A DNA stretch of 64,000 nt from JAXLXE01 sp046328115 (GTDB taxonomy: Bacteria > Chloroflexota > UBA6077 > JACCZL01). The stretch is taken from the NCBI GenBank assembly GCA_046328115.1, contig JAXLXE010000001.1, positions 2,356,001 to 2,420,000 on the forward strand. Direction: 5' to 3'. A model generated the notes under the pieces. The model was not told the origin of the DNA. It saw only the letters and a list, made by a program, of their open reading frames with translations, and did not search any database. Below, piece after piece: positions 34,915 to 42,933 of the stretch (within the stretch, counting starts at the first letter, position 1; every line of letters begins with the position of its first letter). Both the position numbers and the translations under genes were made by a program.

Positions 34915-35853
34915 TCACGAGGCGCGGAGCGCGGCGAGCTCCTTGAACAGGTCTCGCTCGCGATCGGACAGGCGGTCTGGCAGCAGGAGCCGGACTTCGG
35001 CGTACAGGTCGCCCCGCGCCTCCTGGCCCAGCTTTGGCATGCCCTGTCCCGTCAGTCGGAAGCGCTGGCCGCTCTGGGTCTCCGGCGGGATGCGCAGCGC
35101 CAACCGCGTCCCCTTGGGCGTGGGCACGTGGATCTCGCCGCCCAGCACCGCGGTGTACAGCGGCACGTCCACCGGCACCGTCACGTCATCGCCATCTCGG
35201 CTGAACTGGCCGCCCTGGGTGACGGTCACCACCAGGTACAGGTCGCCCGCCGCACCGCCGCCGCGACCCTGGCCGCCCTTGCCGGCCACCCGCACCCGCG
35301 AGCCGTCCGTCACCCCGGGCGGGATCTTCACCTCAATGGTCTGGACGGAGCCGTCGGCCGCCTGGATCTGGATCACCCGGACCGTGCCGCTGTAGGCCTC
35401 CTCGATGGAGACCTCCGTCTGGTGCTCGTAGTCCTCCCCCCGCTGCCGCGCCTGGCTCCGCCTGTTCCGACCGCCCCCCAGCAACGTGCCGAACAGATCG
35501 GACAGCGGATCGTCCTGTTCAAATGTGACGCCGCCGCCGCGCGACGTGGGGTTCCAGCGAAACCCACCCGAGCCGGTCCCGAATCCACCGGCCCCAGCCC
35601 CCGCGCCCGCCTTCTGGGCCTGCTCGATCTTCTCCCAGTCGTGGCCCCAGCGGTCGTACTTCTTCCGCTTCTCCGCGTCGGACAGCACCTCGTACGCCTC
35701 GCCGATCTCCTTGAAGCGAGACTCCGCCTGCTTGTTATTGGGATTCAGATCCGGGTGGAACTGGCGAGCCAGCTTGCGATACGCCTGCCGGATCTCCTTC
35801 TCGGTGGCCGAACGCCCCACCCCGAGCAACTCATAGTAGTCTCGCTTGGCCAT
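34915..35853 (-). CDS. DnaJ-family co-chaperone (type II, CbpA-like)
   Basis: A 312-residue Hsp40. J domain at residues 4-70 (KRDYYELLGVGRSATEKEIRQAYRKL, with HPD in FHPDLNP), then a Gly/Phe-rich linker (GAGAGAGGFGTGSGG), then the C-terminal substrate-binding domains (VSIEEAYSGTVR, IEVKIPPGVTDGSRVRVAGKGG, YTAVLGGEIHVPTPKG, RFRLTGQGMP). There is no CXXCXGXG zinc finger, so it is the CbpA/DnaJ2 type. It stimulates DnaK. The promoter TTGACA-N18-TAGACT overlaps a HAIR-like repeat. It is first in the dnaJ-hspR-rhomboid-BON-DUF3105 operon. Confidence 0.94.
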   Translation of the reverse strand: MAKRDYYELLGVGRSATEKEIRQAYRKLARQFHPDLNPNNKQAESRFKEIGEAYEVLSDAEKRKKYDRWGHDWEKIEQAQKAGAGAGAGGFGTGSGGFRWNPTSRGGGVTFEQDDPLSDLFGTLLGGGRNRRSQARQRGEDYEHQTEVSIEEAYSGTVRVIQIQAADGSVQTIEVKIPPGVTDGSRVRVAGKGGQGRGGGAAGDLYLVVTVTQGGQFSRDGDDVTVPVDVPLYTAVLGGEIHVPTPKGTRLALRIPPETQSGQRFRLTGQGMPKLGQEARGDLYAEVRLLLPDRLSDRERDLFKELAALRAS

Positions 35854-35880
35854 GGCGGCCCCCCGAGCGGTAGTAAGTCC

Positions 35881-35911
35881 AGTCTAAAACCTTGATAACG
35901 CCGTTGTCAAT
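35881..35911 (-). promoter_or_regulatory. dnaJ-hspR promoter with overlapping HAIR-like operator
   Basis: Minus-strand promoter with perfect -35 TTGACA (35905-35910), an 18-nt spacer and -10 TAGACT (35881-35886). An inverted repeat TTGA-N11-TCAA (35892-35910) covers the -35 and spacer. The arms extend to TTGATAAC / GTTGTCAA (7 of 8 pairs). The HspR HAIR consensus is CTTGAGT-N7-ACTCAAG, which has the same TTGA-N11-TCAA frame. Confidence 0.72.
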
Positions 35912-35954
35912 TACTAGCGGCTTGAGGGCCGGGCGCCGTGTCTTGATACGCGAA

Positions 35955-35981
35955 ACGGCCCCCTCGTCATGAGGGGGCCGT
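35955..35981 (-). terminator. Rho-independent-type terminator of the dehydrogenase gene
   Basis: Perfect 11-bp GC-rich stem ACGGCCCCCTC / GAGGGGGCCGT with a 5-nt loop, followed on the minus strand by TTTC. It starts 16 nt after the stop codon at 35997. Confidence 0.75.
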
Positions 35982-35996
35982 CTGACGTCGAGGAGG

Positions 35997-37007
35997 CTAG
36001 GCGAACTGGGCCAGTGCCACCTTCTCCAGGACAGCCTTGTTGACCACGTTGCGCGGCCGCTTGCCCGTCAGCACGGCGGCGATCTCCTCGCCCACGCGGC
36101 GCCGGCGGGCTATGTTCGCCTCGTTGGAGTAGCTCGCCATGTGGGGCGTCACCGTCACGTTCGGCATGGACAGCAGCGGATTGTCCGCGGCCGGCGGCTC
36201 GTCCTCCAGCACGTCAAGCCCGGCGCCGGCGATCTTGCCCGCCTGCAGGGCGCGGATGAGCGCCGGCTCGTCCACCACGCGGCCGCGGCCGGTGTTCACG
36301 AAGATCGCGTGGGGCTTCATGGCGTTGAAGGCGGAGTCGCTGATCAGGTGGTGGGTGGCCTTGGAGTGCGGGACGTGGGCCGAGACGATGTCTGAATCGG
36401 CCATGAGCGCCTCCAGCGACGGGCGCGACTCCACACCCAGGGCCGCCATGCCGGCCGAGTCCACGAACGGGTCGAAGGAGAGCACCTTCATGCCGAAGCC
36501 CTGGGCGCGGCGGGCTACTGCGCGGGCGATGTTGCCAAAGGCAACGAGGCCCAGGGTGCTGCCGTGGATCTTGGGCATGGAGCCCAGGCCGCCGTACGCC
36601 TGGGACCAGCGGTTGGACGTGGCCATCTGGTGGCAGTAGACCAGCTTGCGGTTCACCGCCAGGATCAGCGCCAGCGCCTGGTCGGCCACCTCCTCGGTGA
36701 ACACGTCAGGCACGTTGGTCACGATGATGCCCGCCGCCGTGGCGGCGTCGAGGTCTATCTTGTCCACGCCGATGCCACCGGCCGCCAGGATCTTGGTCTT
36801 GCGCAGCCCGCCGATCACTTTGGCCGTCAGCGCCACCTTGAGCCCGCCGATGACCGCGTCCATGTCCTTGATCTGCTCGAGGTAGCTGTCCTCGTCGTCG
36901 GCGTAGACGTTCACGATCTCAGCGTCGATCGGCGTCAGCGCCTCCGCCTCCAGGTCCATGGCCACTCGCGGGTTGGTGGCCGCCACTTTGAAGCCCATCT
37001 GGATCAC
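35997..37007 (-). CDS. D-isomer-specific 2-hydroxyacid dehydrogenase
   Basis: A 336-residue NAD-dependent dehydrogenase. The catalytic Arg is in VNTGRGRVVDEPALIRAL, Glu in LDVLEDEPP and His in TPHMASYS. The dinucleotide loop reads LGLVAFGNIARAVARRA, with Ala where the family usually has the second Gly of GxGxxG. SRDA-like helix VTNVPDVFTEEVADQALALIL follows the family. It converts 2-keto acids to D-2-hydroxy acids or the reverse; exact substrate unknown. Start ATG 37007, or the internal ATG at 36998. It is divergent from the HpaB-type gene and ends in a strong terminator. Confidence 0.92.
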   Translation of the reverse strand: MIQMGFKVAATNPRVAMDLEAEALTPIDAEIVNVYADDEDSYLEQIKDMDAVIGGLKVALTAKVIGGLRKTKILAAGGIGVDKIDLDAATAAGIIVTNVPDVFTEEVADQALALILAVNRKLVYCHQMATSNRWSQAYGGLGSMPKIHGSTLGLVAFGNIARAVARRAQGFGMKVLSFDPFVDSAGMAALGVESRPSLEALMADSDIVSAHVPHSKATHHLISDSAFNAMKPHAIFVNTGRGRVVDEPALIRALQAGKIAGAGLDVLEDEPPAADNPLLSMPNVTVTPHMASYSNEANIARRRRVGEEIAAVLTGKRPRNVVNKAVLEKVALAQFA

Positions 37008-37081
37008 TCCCCAGTGTTGGTGTCATGCTCGGTGGTGAGCGGGTTGAGGATACTCCAAGCCTGCCGGGCGGCGGTCGGGGC

Positions 37082-37087
37082 TATCAT
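37082..37087 (+). promoter_or_regulatory. -10 element of a probable leaderless mRNA
   Basis: TATCAT followed by exactly 6 nt (CCCCGC) and the GTG start at 37094. No ribosome site is present. Confidence 0.5.
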
Positions 37088-37093
37088 CCCCGC

Positions 37094-38542
37094 GTGGCGG
37101 CACGGGACGGGCAGGCGTACCTGCGGGGGCTGGCGGACGGGCGAGAGGTGTGGCACGCCGGCCAGCGCGTGGCGGACGTCACGCGGGAGCCGCGGCTGGC
37201 GCGAGGCGCCGCGTCCGTTGCCATGCTGTACGACGCCCAGGTGGACCCGGCCACCCGCGACCTGGTCACCTGGGAGGACAAGTCCGGCGAGCGGCAGCCG
37301 GTGGCGTTCCTGCCGCCTCGGACCCTGGCCGACCTCCAGCGGCGGCGCGCCGCGTTCCAGACCACGGCCTCGCTGAGCGGCGGCGTGCTGGGCCGCACGC
37401 CGGACTACATTAACACCTTTGTCCTGGCCTGCGCCGCCAACCACGCGTACTTCGCGCGCAACGACGCGGCCTACGGCGAGAACGCGCGGCGCTACCTGGA
37501 GCACTGCCAGAGGAACGACCTCTGCCTGACGCACACGTTCGTGGCGCCGCAGATCGACGTGGCGGCCGCCAGGCGAAACCAGGCCGACCGCGAGACGGCG
37601 CTGCGGGTGGTGGAGGAGCGGGACGAAGGGATCGTGGTCCGCGGGGCCCGGATCCTGGCCACGCTGGCACCCATCGCGGACGAGGTGGTGGTGGTCCGCC
37701 AGGCGGCCGGCGACTGCGCGCTCGCCTTCGCCGTGCCCATGGCTACCCCCGGCCTGCGCATCATCTGTCGGGAGAGCCTGGACGAAGGCCGCGCCACGTT
37801 TGACCGGCCGCTCTCGTCGCGGTTCGACGAGGTAGACGCCTACCTGATCTTCCAGGATGTGCTGGTGCCCTGGGAGCGGGTGTTCCTGCACGACCCGGAG
37901 GGCAAGCACGCCACGCTGTTCTCAGAGACCACGGCGTACACCCACGTGATCCATCAGTTCACCACCCGCAACTGGGTGAAGGCGCAGCTCATGCTGGGGG
38001 TGGCCCACGCCATGGCGGAGACGGTGGGCGCCAGCGAGATCCCGGCCGTCCAGGAGACGCTGGGCGAGATGGTGGCCGTGGTGGAGACGCTCCGCGCGCT
38101 GCTGGTGGCGTCCGAGGCGGAGGCGGAGCCGGATGTGGAGGGCCTGATCGTGCCGCGTCGGGAGACACTCAGGACCGCCAGGAGCTACTTCCCCCGCCAG
38201 TACGGCCGCCTGGTGGAGATCCTCCAGCGGGTGGGCTCCAGCGGCCTGCTGACCACGCCCACGGACGCCGAGCTAGCCGAGGACCTGCCGATCGCCGCGG
38301 ACGTGGCCACCTACTTCCGGGGGATCAAGACGGACGCGCGGGCGCGGGCGGCGCTGTTCAGGCTGGGGTGGGACCTGTGCGCCAGCAGCTTCGCCGGCCG
38401 CCACGCGCTGTACGAGCGGCACTTCGCGGGCAGCCCGGAGGGGACGCTGGCGCGGCAGTACCGGGCGTACGACCGTGGGCCGGCGCTGGCGCTGGTGCAA
38501 CGGCTCCTAGGATCCGGGCAGCAGGTGCCCGGATCCTCGTAG
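37094..38542 (+). CDS. 4-hydroxyphenylacetate 3-hydroxylase (HpaB)-family flavin monooxygenase
   Basis: A 482-residue oxygenase component of the two-component FADH2-dependent HpaB family. Visible marks: YLRGLADGREVWHAGQRVADVT at the N terminus, GRTPDYINTFVLACAANHAYF, the segment CQRNDLCLTHTFVAPQID, FDEVDAYLIFQDVLVPWERVFL in the middle domain, and the helical C terminus with LRTARSYFPRQYGRLVEILQRVGSSGLLTTP. Such enzymes hydroxylate phenols (4-hydroxyphenylacetate, chlorophenols) using reduced FAD from a reductase; the flavin reductase-like gene at 12117 could serve. An upstream open frame to 37025 is ignored because TATCAT sits 6 nt before GTG 37094, implying a leaderless mRNA. Confidence 0.88.
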   Translation: MAARDGQAYLRGLADGREVWHAGQRVADVTREPRLARGAASVAMLYDAQVDPATRDLVTWEDKSGERQPVAFLPPRTLADLQRRRAAFQTTASLSGGVLGRTPDYINTFVLACAANHAYFARNDAAYGENARRYLEHCQRNDLCLTHTFVAPQIDVAAARRNQADRETALRVVEERDEGIVVRGARILATLAPIADEVVVVRQAAGDCALAFAVPMATPGLRIICRESLDEGRATFDRPLSSRFDEVDAYLIFQDVLVPWERVFLHDPEGKHATLFSETTAYTHVIHQFTTRNWVKAQLMLGVAHAMAETVGASEIPAVQETLGEMVAVVETLRALLVASEAEAEPDVEGLIVPRRETLRTARSYFPRQYGRLVEILQRVGSSGLLTTPTDAELAEDLPIAADVATYFRGIKTDARARAALFRLGWDLCASSFAGRHALYERHFAGSPEGTLARQYRAYDRGPALALVQRLLGSGQQVPGSS

Positions 38543-38917
38543 TCTCTGGCGGAATCTGGGAGGTTTGCGGTGGTTCGCGTGTGGTTTGTGTGTTCCGGTG
38601 CCGTGACAAAAGTGCCAAAACGCCAAAGGGTCCGCCGGCGGGATCGAGCGAATGATTGGGAGCGCCGTGGTTCTCGTTAGTGCGTCTTAGTCGCGCGACG
38701 GTATGCGGCCGCGGTGCTGACGATAGTGTTTTTGGTGACAAAAGTCGGGGCTGGGGTGGGGTAGGCGCCGGGTGAACTGGTGGGGTCCCACAGTAGTAGC
38801 TATGCCGCGGGGGCTGAGATTGGCGCGCCAGAGGGCAGGTAGATCGACATCGACCCGGTGGCCGCGAACATCTTACGCACGGTGGCCGAACTGGATCTCT
38901 GATGTCGCCGAAGCGTG
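38543..38917. other. Intergenic region without a supported gene
   Basis: About 375 bp after the HpaB-type gene. It contains the motif GTGACAAAAGT twice (near 38602 and 38738) and a few AT-rich patches, but no frame with family similarity. It borders the decayed 3' end of the TPR locus. Confidence 0.45.
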
Positions 38918-39511
38918 CTAGCGGGGTGCCGCCGGGTAGAGCGATCTCGGCCAGGCCCTGACGTAGCGCGGGTGGCTTGTCCCGCTTGCGCGAGCCCCGG
39001 CGGCTGGCACCTGGACCGAACGCGGAGGCGCGCGGCAACCATGCGCTCTTATCTCGTCGCGTCGAGCCTCATCCACCACGCGCTGCCGACTTCTACTCAC
39101 GTTCGCGTGCTCCCGTGGACGATGCTCCGCCGTGCAGAACCGCAGCGCCTCCGCATACGCCCCAAGCGCCTCCTCCAGGCGCGCTCGCCGATCCTCGCCG
39201 CCCTCGCCGGCCAGATCCCTCAGCACGTTCCCCCGGTTGTTCTGGGTCGTGGCGTACTGCAGCGGCGCACGCTCCGCCGTCCGGAACCGCAGCGCCTCCG
39301 CGTACGCCCCAAGCGCCTCCTCCAGGCGCGCTCGCCGATCCTCGCCGCCCTCGCCGGCCAGATCCCTCAGCACGACCCCGGTTGTTCTGGGTCGTGGCGT
39401 ACTGCAGCGGCGCACGCTCCGCCGTCCGGAACCGCAGCGCCTCCTCGTACGCCCCAAGCGCCTCCTCCAGGCGCGCTCGCCGATCCTCGCCACCCTCGCC
39501 AGCCAGATCAC
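38918..39511 (-). pseudogene. Detached 3' fragment of the STAND/TPR gene (TPR units 7-8)
   Basis: Open frame carrying the seventh and eighth TPR units (VLRDLAGEGGEDRRARLEEALG..., then AYAEALRFCTAEHRPREHANVS). The second of these departs from the consensus and runs into a basic tail with no family look. It is in a different frame from unit 6 because the G-rich site at 39374-39381 is two bases short. It has no start signals of its own, so it is best read as the frameshifted end of the gene starting at 42093. Confidence 0.55.
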
Positions 39512-40240
39512 TCAGCACGCTCCCCGGTTGTTCTGGGTACCGGCGTATTGCAGCGGCGCACGCTCCGCCGTGTAGAACCGCAGCGCCTCCCCGTACGCCC
39601 CAAGCGCCTCCTCCAGGCCCGCTCGCCGATCCTCGCCGCCCTCGCCCGCCAGATCCCTCAGCACGTTCCCCCGGTTGTTCTGGGTCATCGCATAGTCCCG
39701 CGGCGCACGCTCCGCCGTCCGGAACCGCAGCGCCTCCTCGTACGCCCCAAGCGCCTCCATCAGGCGCGCTCGCCGATCCTCGCCGCCCTCACCGGCCAGA
39801 CCACTCAGCACGGTCCCCGGTTGTTCTGGGTCATCGCATAGTCCCGCGGCGCACGCTCCGCCGTGTAGAACCGCAGCGCCTCCCCGTACGCCCCAAGCGC
39901 CTCCTCCAGGCGCGCTCGCCGATCCTCGCCGCCCTCGCCGGCCAGATCCCTCAGCACGTTCCCCCGGTTGTTCTGGGTACCGGCGTATTGCAGCGGCGCA
40001 CGCTCCGCCGTCAGGAACCGCAGCGCCTCCCCGTACGCCCCAAGCGCCTCCTCCAGGCGCGCTCGCCGATCCTCGCCGCTCTCGCCGGCCAGATCACTCA
40101 GCACGTTCCCCCGGTTGTTCTGGGTCATCGCATAGTCCAGCGGCGCACGCTCCGCCGTGTAGAACCGCAGCGCCTCCTCGCACGCCCCGAGCGCCTCCGC
40201 CAGTCGCGCTCGCCGATCCTCTCCGCCGTAGGCGCTGAGT
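39090..40240 (-). repeat. Eight near-identical 147-bp TPR-coding units with three indels
   Basis: Units begin (GAGGATCGGCGAG, read on the minus strand) at 40215, 40068, 39921, 39775, 39628, 39482, 39337 and 39190. Spacings are 147, 147, 146, 147, 146, 145 and 147 bp. Each unit encodes 49 residues around ALGAYEEALRFRTAERAP and TQNNRGNVLRDLAGEG. The three short spacings all come from the same spot, the G-run of the AAC-CGG-GGG-AAC codons. Confidence 0.85.
39512..39811 (-). pseudogene. Detached middle fragment of the STAND/TPR gene (TPR units 4-5)
   Basis: A 99-residue frame starting at GTG 39811, inside the sequence GTGCTGA that also holds the stop of the upstream part (39805-39807). It carries units 4 and 5 and ends in RGAC at a second GTGCTGA, where another frame restarts at 39518. 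It is either a remnant of one broken gene or a short protein made by termination and re-initiation at the overlap. Confidence 0.55.
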
Positions 40241-42093
40241 CGTGCCGCGGCGCGCCCTAGCGTGCCGAGCGTTGCTCCCTTGAGGTCAGCATCGCCCGAC
40301 TCGCGGACACTCGCCCACAACGCCATCGCCCATCGGTAACTAACCGGCGCCAGACTGAAGTCGGCCTGGAGATCGGCGCCCTCATCGGCAAGTTGCAGCG
40401 CCGAGACGGCGTCGCGAGCCAGGATCCAATCGAACGCGTGCTCGAGTTGAGCGTGGTCCGCGACGATCGCGCGCGGTTCCTCGGGGCCGACATCGGCCAG
40501 CCACCGTCGGACGCCGTCGGCGTGCCGTTGGCGGGCCGCATCCGCTTCACCCAGACGGGCGCTCAGGGCAAGCGCGTAGGCGCGGACCAGGCCGTGCTGA
40601 TTCCAACGACCATCGGACGTGGCGCCGACAAGCCCGAGGTCGGAGTACTCGCTGAGTTGTGCAAACGCCTCGTTATCGGCGCAGTCCCAGATGATGACCG
40701 CGAGCTTCGTCGCGAAACTCGCGTCCGGGGCCAGCGTCCCGAGCGCACGGAGCCGAGCCCTAGCCGTCTCATCGAGCTCTGAGTAAGTGCGCCATAGCGA
40801 GGCCTCGAACCGGCGGTCGGCTCTGCTGCCATCCGTGAGTGCGAGGCCGCTGAACACGGTGCCATCGCGCACCGCCGCATCGAGCGAATCGATCTCCCCA
40901 GGCCAACGCGCGATGTCCACGTGCTGGAATCGCCGGCCAACAAGGTCCAGGGCAAGCGGATGGTGCCCCAGCGTCGCGGCTAGCCGGGCGACGATCTCGT
41001 CTGATACCTGCTGTGCTCGCGGATTGCCGAGTCGCAGGAGCGCTACTGAGGCACCCGGTTCACGTTCCGGGTCCAGCACGCCCAGCTCTCGAACTCGCAT
41101 CACGTACCGTCGCGCGAGCTCCTGGTTGCGCGTACTGAGCAGGAGCACCGAGTTTGGCGGTCGCGCATCGAGCACGGCATCGAGGGCGTCTTGATGCCAC
41201 GCATCGTCAAGTACGATCAGCACGGTGCCGGGAGCGTTCCTGGCGAGCGTGGCGCGCACCGCCGCAGCACTCGCGCGCAGCCGCTCCTCCTCTTGCGGCC
41301 CGCCGAAGGCCCAGGCAACCCACTCGCCAAGGATGTCCGCGACTGACGCCGAGTCAACCCGACCCTGCCCGAGCTGCGCAACCAGCACCCCCGCCGGGAA
41401 ACGTGTGTCTAGATCGAATGCCACGAGGTCTGCCAGCCATGTCTTGCCCACACCGGCGGCGCCGCAGATCGCCACGTCCTCGCCAGCCCGGAGCGCTTCC
41501 GCCACGAGTCCGCGCTCGAACTTGTGGCAGTCGATGCGGACGCGGCTGGGGCGTCGCGCGCGCGGCGCCACCCAGTCGGCAGGCCGGGCCGCTCGCGAAG
41601 CGAACTCATCGGCGAGGCGATCGAGCTTGCCGTCGAGGCGACTCAGGTGCGGAACCAATGCCTCGACGATTCGCCGCCGCGTGTCTGCGCCGGATTCGTC
41701 CACCGCGTCGAGGACGCCCTGCAGCCCGCGTGCGACCCCGTCGGCGTGGCCGGCTCCCGGGCCCACGGTGGCAATCGTCTGTCGGAGGTCGCTCAGACTG
41801 TCCTTGATCCCAGCAACACTGTCGGCGATGCCGTTCAGGCATTGCCACGTTTGGGTGGCAAGCTCGACCACGTAGAGCTCGCGCGCAGCGCGCGCGGGCT
41901 CAGAGTCGGTGAGGAGGGCAGACCAAAGCCCCTTCGCGAACGCCTCTGGAAGCTCCGCTTGAAGAAACGCGATCAGCGGCTGCGCCTGACGGCGATCCTG
42001 GTCCGCCGCCAGCCGGCCGATCGCACCGGTGACCCAATCGCGAAACGCCGGCGCATTGACGGGGGTCACCGGCTGGGCGCTGAGGTCCCCCAC
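39805..42093 (-). CDS. STAND (NB-ARC-like) P-loop ATPase with TPR repeats, 3' end truncated by frameshift
   Basis: A 762-residue NLR-like signalling ATPase. N-terminal ~170 residues are helical and of unknown type (a possible effector-associated domain). The NTPase domain has Walker A GAAGVGKTWLADLVAF (near residue 215), Walker B VLIVLDDAW, and the sensor-type LLLSTRNQELARR. Next come a GLPLAL-like HHPLALDLVGRRF and a winged helix (LWRTYSELDETARARLRALGTL...). Then TPR units: three intact copies before a 1-nt deletion leads to RGPC and a stop. Five further units continue in other frames down to 39090. Such proteins sense a trigger and oligomerise, often in anti-phage defence. The GTG start has no clear ribosome site; the frame upstream is open to a TAG at 42127. 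Confidence 0.82.
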   Translation of the reverse strand: MGDLSAQPVTPVNAPAFRDWVTGAIGRLAADQDRRQAQPLIAFLQAELPEAFAKGLWSALLTDSEPARAARELYVVELATQTWQCLNGIADSVAGIKDSLSDLRQTIATVGPGAGHADGVARGLQGVLDAVDESGADTRRRIVEALVPHLSRLDGKLDRLADEFASRAARPADWVAPRARRPSRVRIDCHKFERGLVAEALRAGEDVAICGAAGVGKTWLADLVAFDLDTRFPAGVLVAQLGQGRVDSASVADILGEWVAWAFGGPQEEERLRASAAAVRATLARNAPGTVLIVLDDAWHQDALDAVLDARPPNSVLLLSTRNQELARRYVMRVRELGVLDPEREPGASVALLRLGNPRAQQVSDEIVARLAATLGHHPLALDLVGRRFQHVDIARWPGEIDSLDAAVRDGTVFSGLALTDGSRADRRFEASLWRTYSELDETARARLRALGTLAPDASFATKLAVIIWDCADNEAFAQLSEYSDLGLVGATSDGRWNQHGLVRAYALALSARLGEADAARQRHADGVRRWLADVGPEEPRAIVADHAQLEHAFDWILARDAVSALQLADEGADLQADFSLAPVSYRWAMALWASVRESGDADLKGATLGTLGRAAARLSAYGGEDRRARLAEALGACEEALRFYTAERAPLDYAMTQNNRGNVLSDLAGESGEDRRARLEEALGAYGEALRFLTAERAPLQYAGTQNNRGNVLRDLAGEGGEDRRARLEEALGAYGEALRFYTAERAPRDYAMTQNNRGPC

Positions 42094-42126
42094 CAGATCC
42101 GGCGCCGCGCACAGATCCTCCAGAAT

Positions 42127-42459
42127 CTACGTCATTAGTAGACCGACGCTGGAATCCCGCGCCATCTGATCCCCGCCGAGGCCCGACCGCCAACGCTGAG
42201 CAGCGTCAGTGCAGGTGCTCGACCAGGTCTCAATCACCAGCCGCTGAAGCGCGTTTCGGCGCCCGTCCACGCCACCGAGGATCCGCCGCAACGTCTCCTG
42301 GAAGGCGGGGATGCCGAGACTGTTGATGTAGCCGGCGCCCAGGTTGAGCGCGATGGCGGAGGACACCGGTGCAACCGACGCCAGGCCACCGCCGAGCGCG
42401 AGGAGCGTGCATCCCACGGCGACGGTGCGGATGGTCTGGGCTCGGTCAGCGGTTGGCAT
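42127..42459 (-). CDS. Small membrane ORF in frame with the STAND gene
   Basis: A 110-residue frame: MPTADRAQTIRTVAVGCTLLALGGGLASVAP gives one N-terminal hydrophobic segment (residues ~12-45, together with VSSAIALNLGAGY), followed by a polar helical part (FQETLRRILGGVDGRRNALQRLVIETW). It ends at TAG 42127-42129. The STAND gene is in the same frame and open right back to that TAG, so the two would be one 880-residue protein if the amber codon were read or reverted. It may be a separate membrane effector for the ATPase. No family recognised. Confidence 0.5.
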   Translation of the reverse strand: MPTADRAQTIRTVAVGCTLLALGGGLASVAPVSSAIALNLGAGYINSLGIPAFQETLRRILGGVDGRRNALQRLVIETWSSTCTDAAQRWRSGLGGDQMARDSSVGLLMT

Positions 42460-42704
42460 CGATCCCCTTCGGTAGCTCGCTTGGAGTTGAAGGCGTCCTC
42501 TTCGAGGATAGCGCTTGCGCAGCCGGGTTGCGAGGGTTGGACGGGGGTGCTCGGGTGCGAGGTGAGGCCGCGCTGCGCGCGGTGCCGTCGGGACGACGGC
42601 GGTCCCAGGGGCTCGCGTGCGGCGGGGGGCGCTGGGGTTTGGAAGTGGAGGGGGCGTGGGGGGCGCGTGCGGCTGTGGCGTGACCGCGGGTGGATGCGGC
42701 GGGG
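42460..42704. other. Spacer without a supported gene
   Basis: About 245 bp of very G-rich plus-strand sequence between the small membrane ORF and the antitoxin gene. No convincing coding frame or repeat; it probably holds the promoter of the STAND locus. Confidence 0.4.
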
Positions 42705-42884
42705 CTAGGTCAGCCAGTGCGCGAATCGGGCCTTTGCGTCGGCGTGGCTCACGACTTGCCCGGCATCTGCCTGGGCGATTCCTCGATCGATCCCTTCCAG
42801 CAGATGGAGCCGGTCCTGAGCGTCGTCGATGGTCGCGTCATCCGGAAGCCCTGGCTCCCGCCCGTCGTCGGTCAGCGGCTCCAT
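42705..42884 (-). CDS. Orphan antitoxin-like small protein
   Basis: A 59-residue acidic protein: DDATIDDAQDRLHLLEGIDRGIAQADAGQVVSHADAKARFAHWL. The pattern (TIDEAxDRLxxLxxIxRGLxxADAGxxVSHxEAKxRLxxWL) is that of short antitoxins paired with RelE/ParE toxins. No toxin gene follows; the downstream side is the G-rich spacer. The frame can start at 42911, but TACAAT lies exactly 6 nt before ATG 42884 and there is no ribosome site, so I take a leaderless start there. Confidence 0.65.
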   Translation of the reverse strand: MEPLTDDGREPGLPDDATIDDAQDRLHLLEGIDRGIAQADAGQVVSHADAKARFAHWLT

Positions 42885-42890
42885 GCGGTC

Positions 42891-42896
42891 ATTGTA
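42891..42896 (-). promoter_or_regulatory. -10 element of a probable leaderless mRNA (antitoxin)
   Basis: Minus-strand TACAAT followed by GACCGC and the ATG at 42884. Confidence 0.5.
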
Positions 42897-42933
42897 CGGT
42901 GCTCCTTGCATGAACCCCGGTTGGTCCGGTCTT

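Noticed and set aside
39090..40240. CRISPR array
   Set aside because: The repeat is continuous 147-bp coding sequence without spacers.
38915..40260. Plus-strand open frames across the TPR array (Arg/Pro/Ser-rich, up to 427 codons)
   Set aside because: They are shadows of the repeated minus-strand TPR units; repeats keep all frames open in GC-rich DNA.
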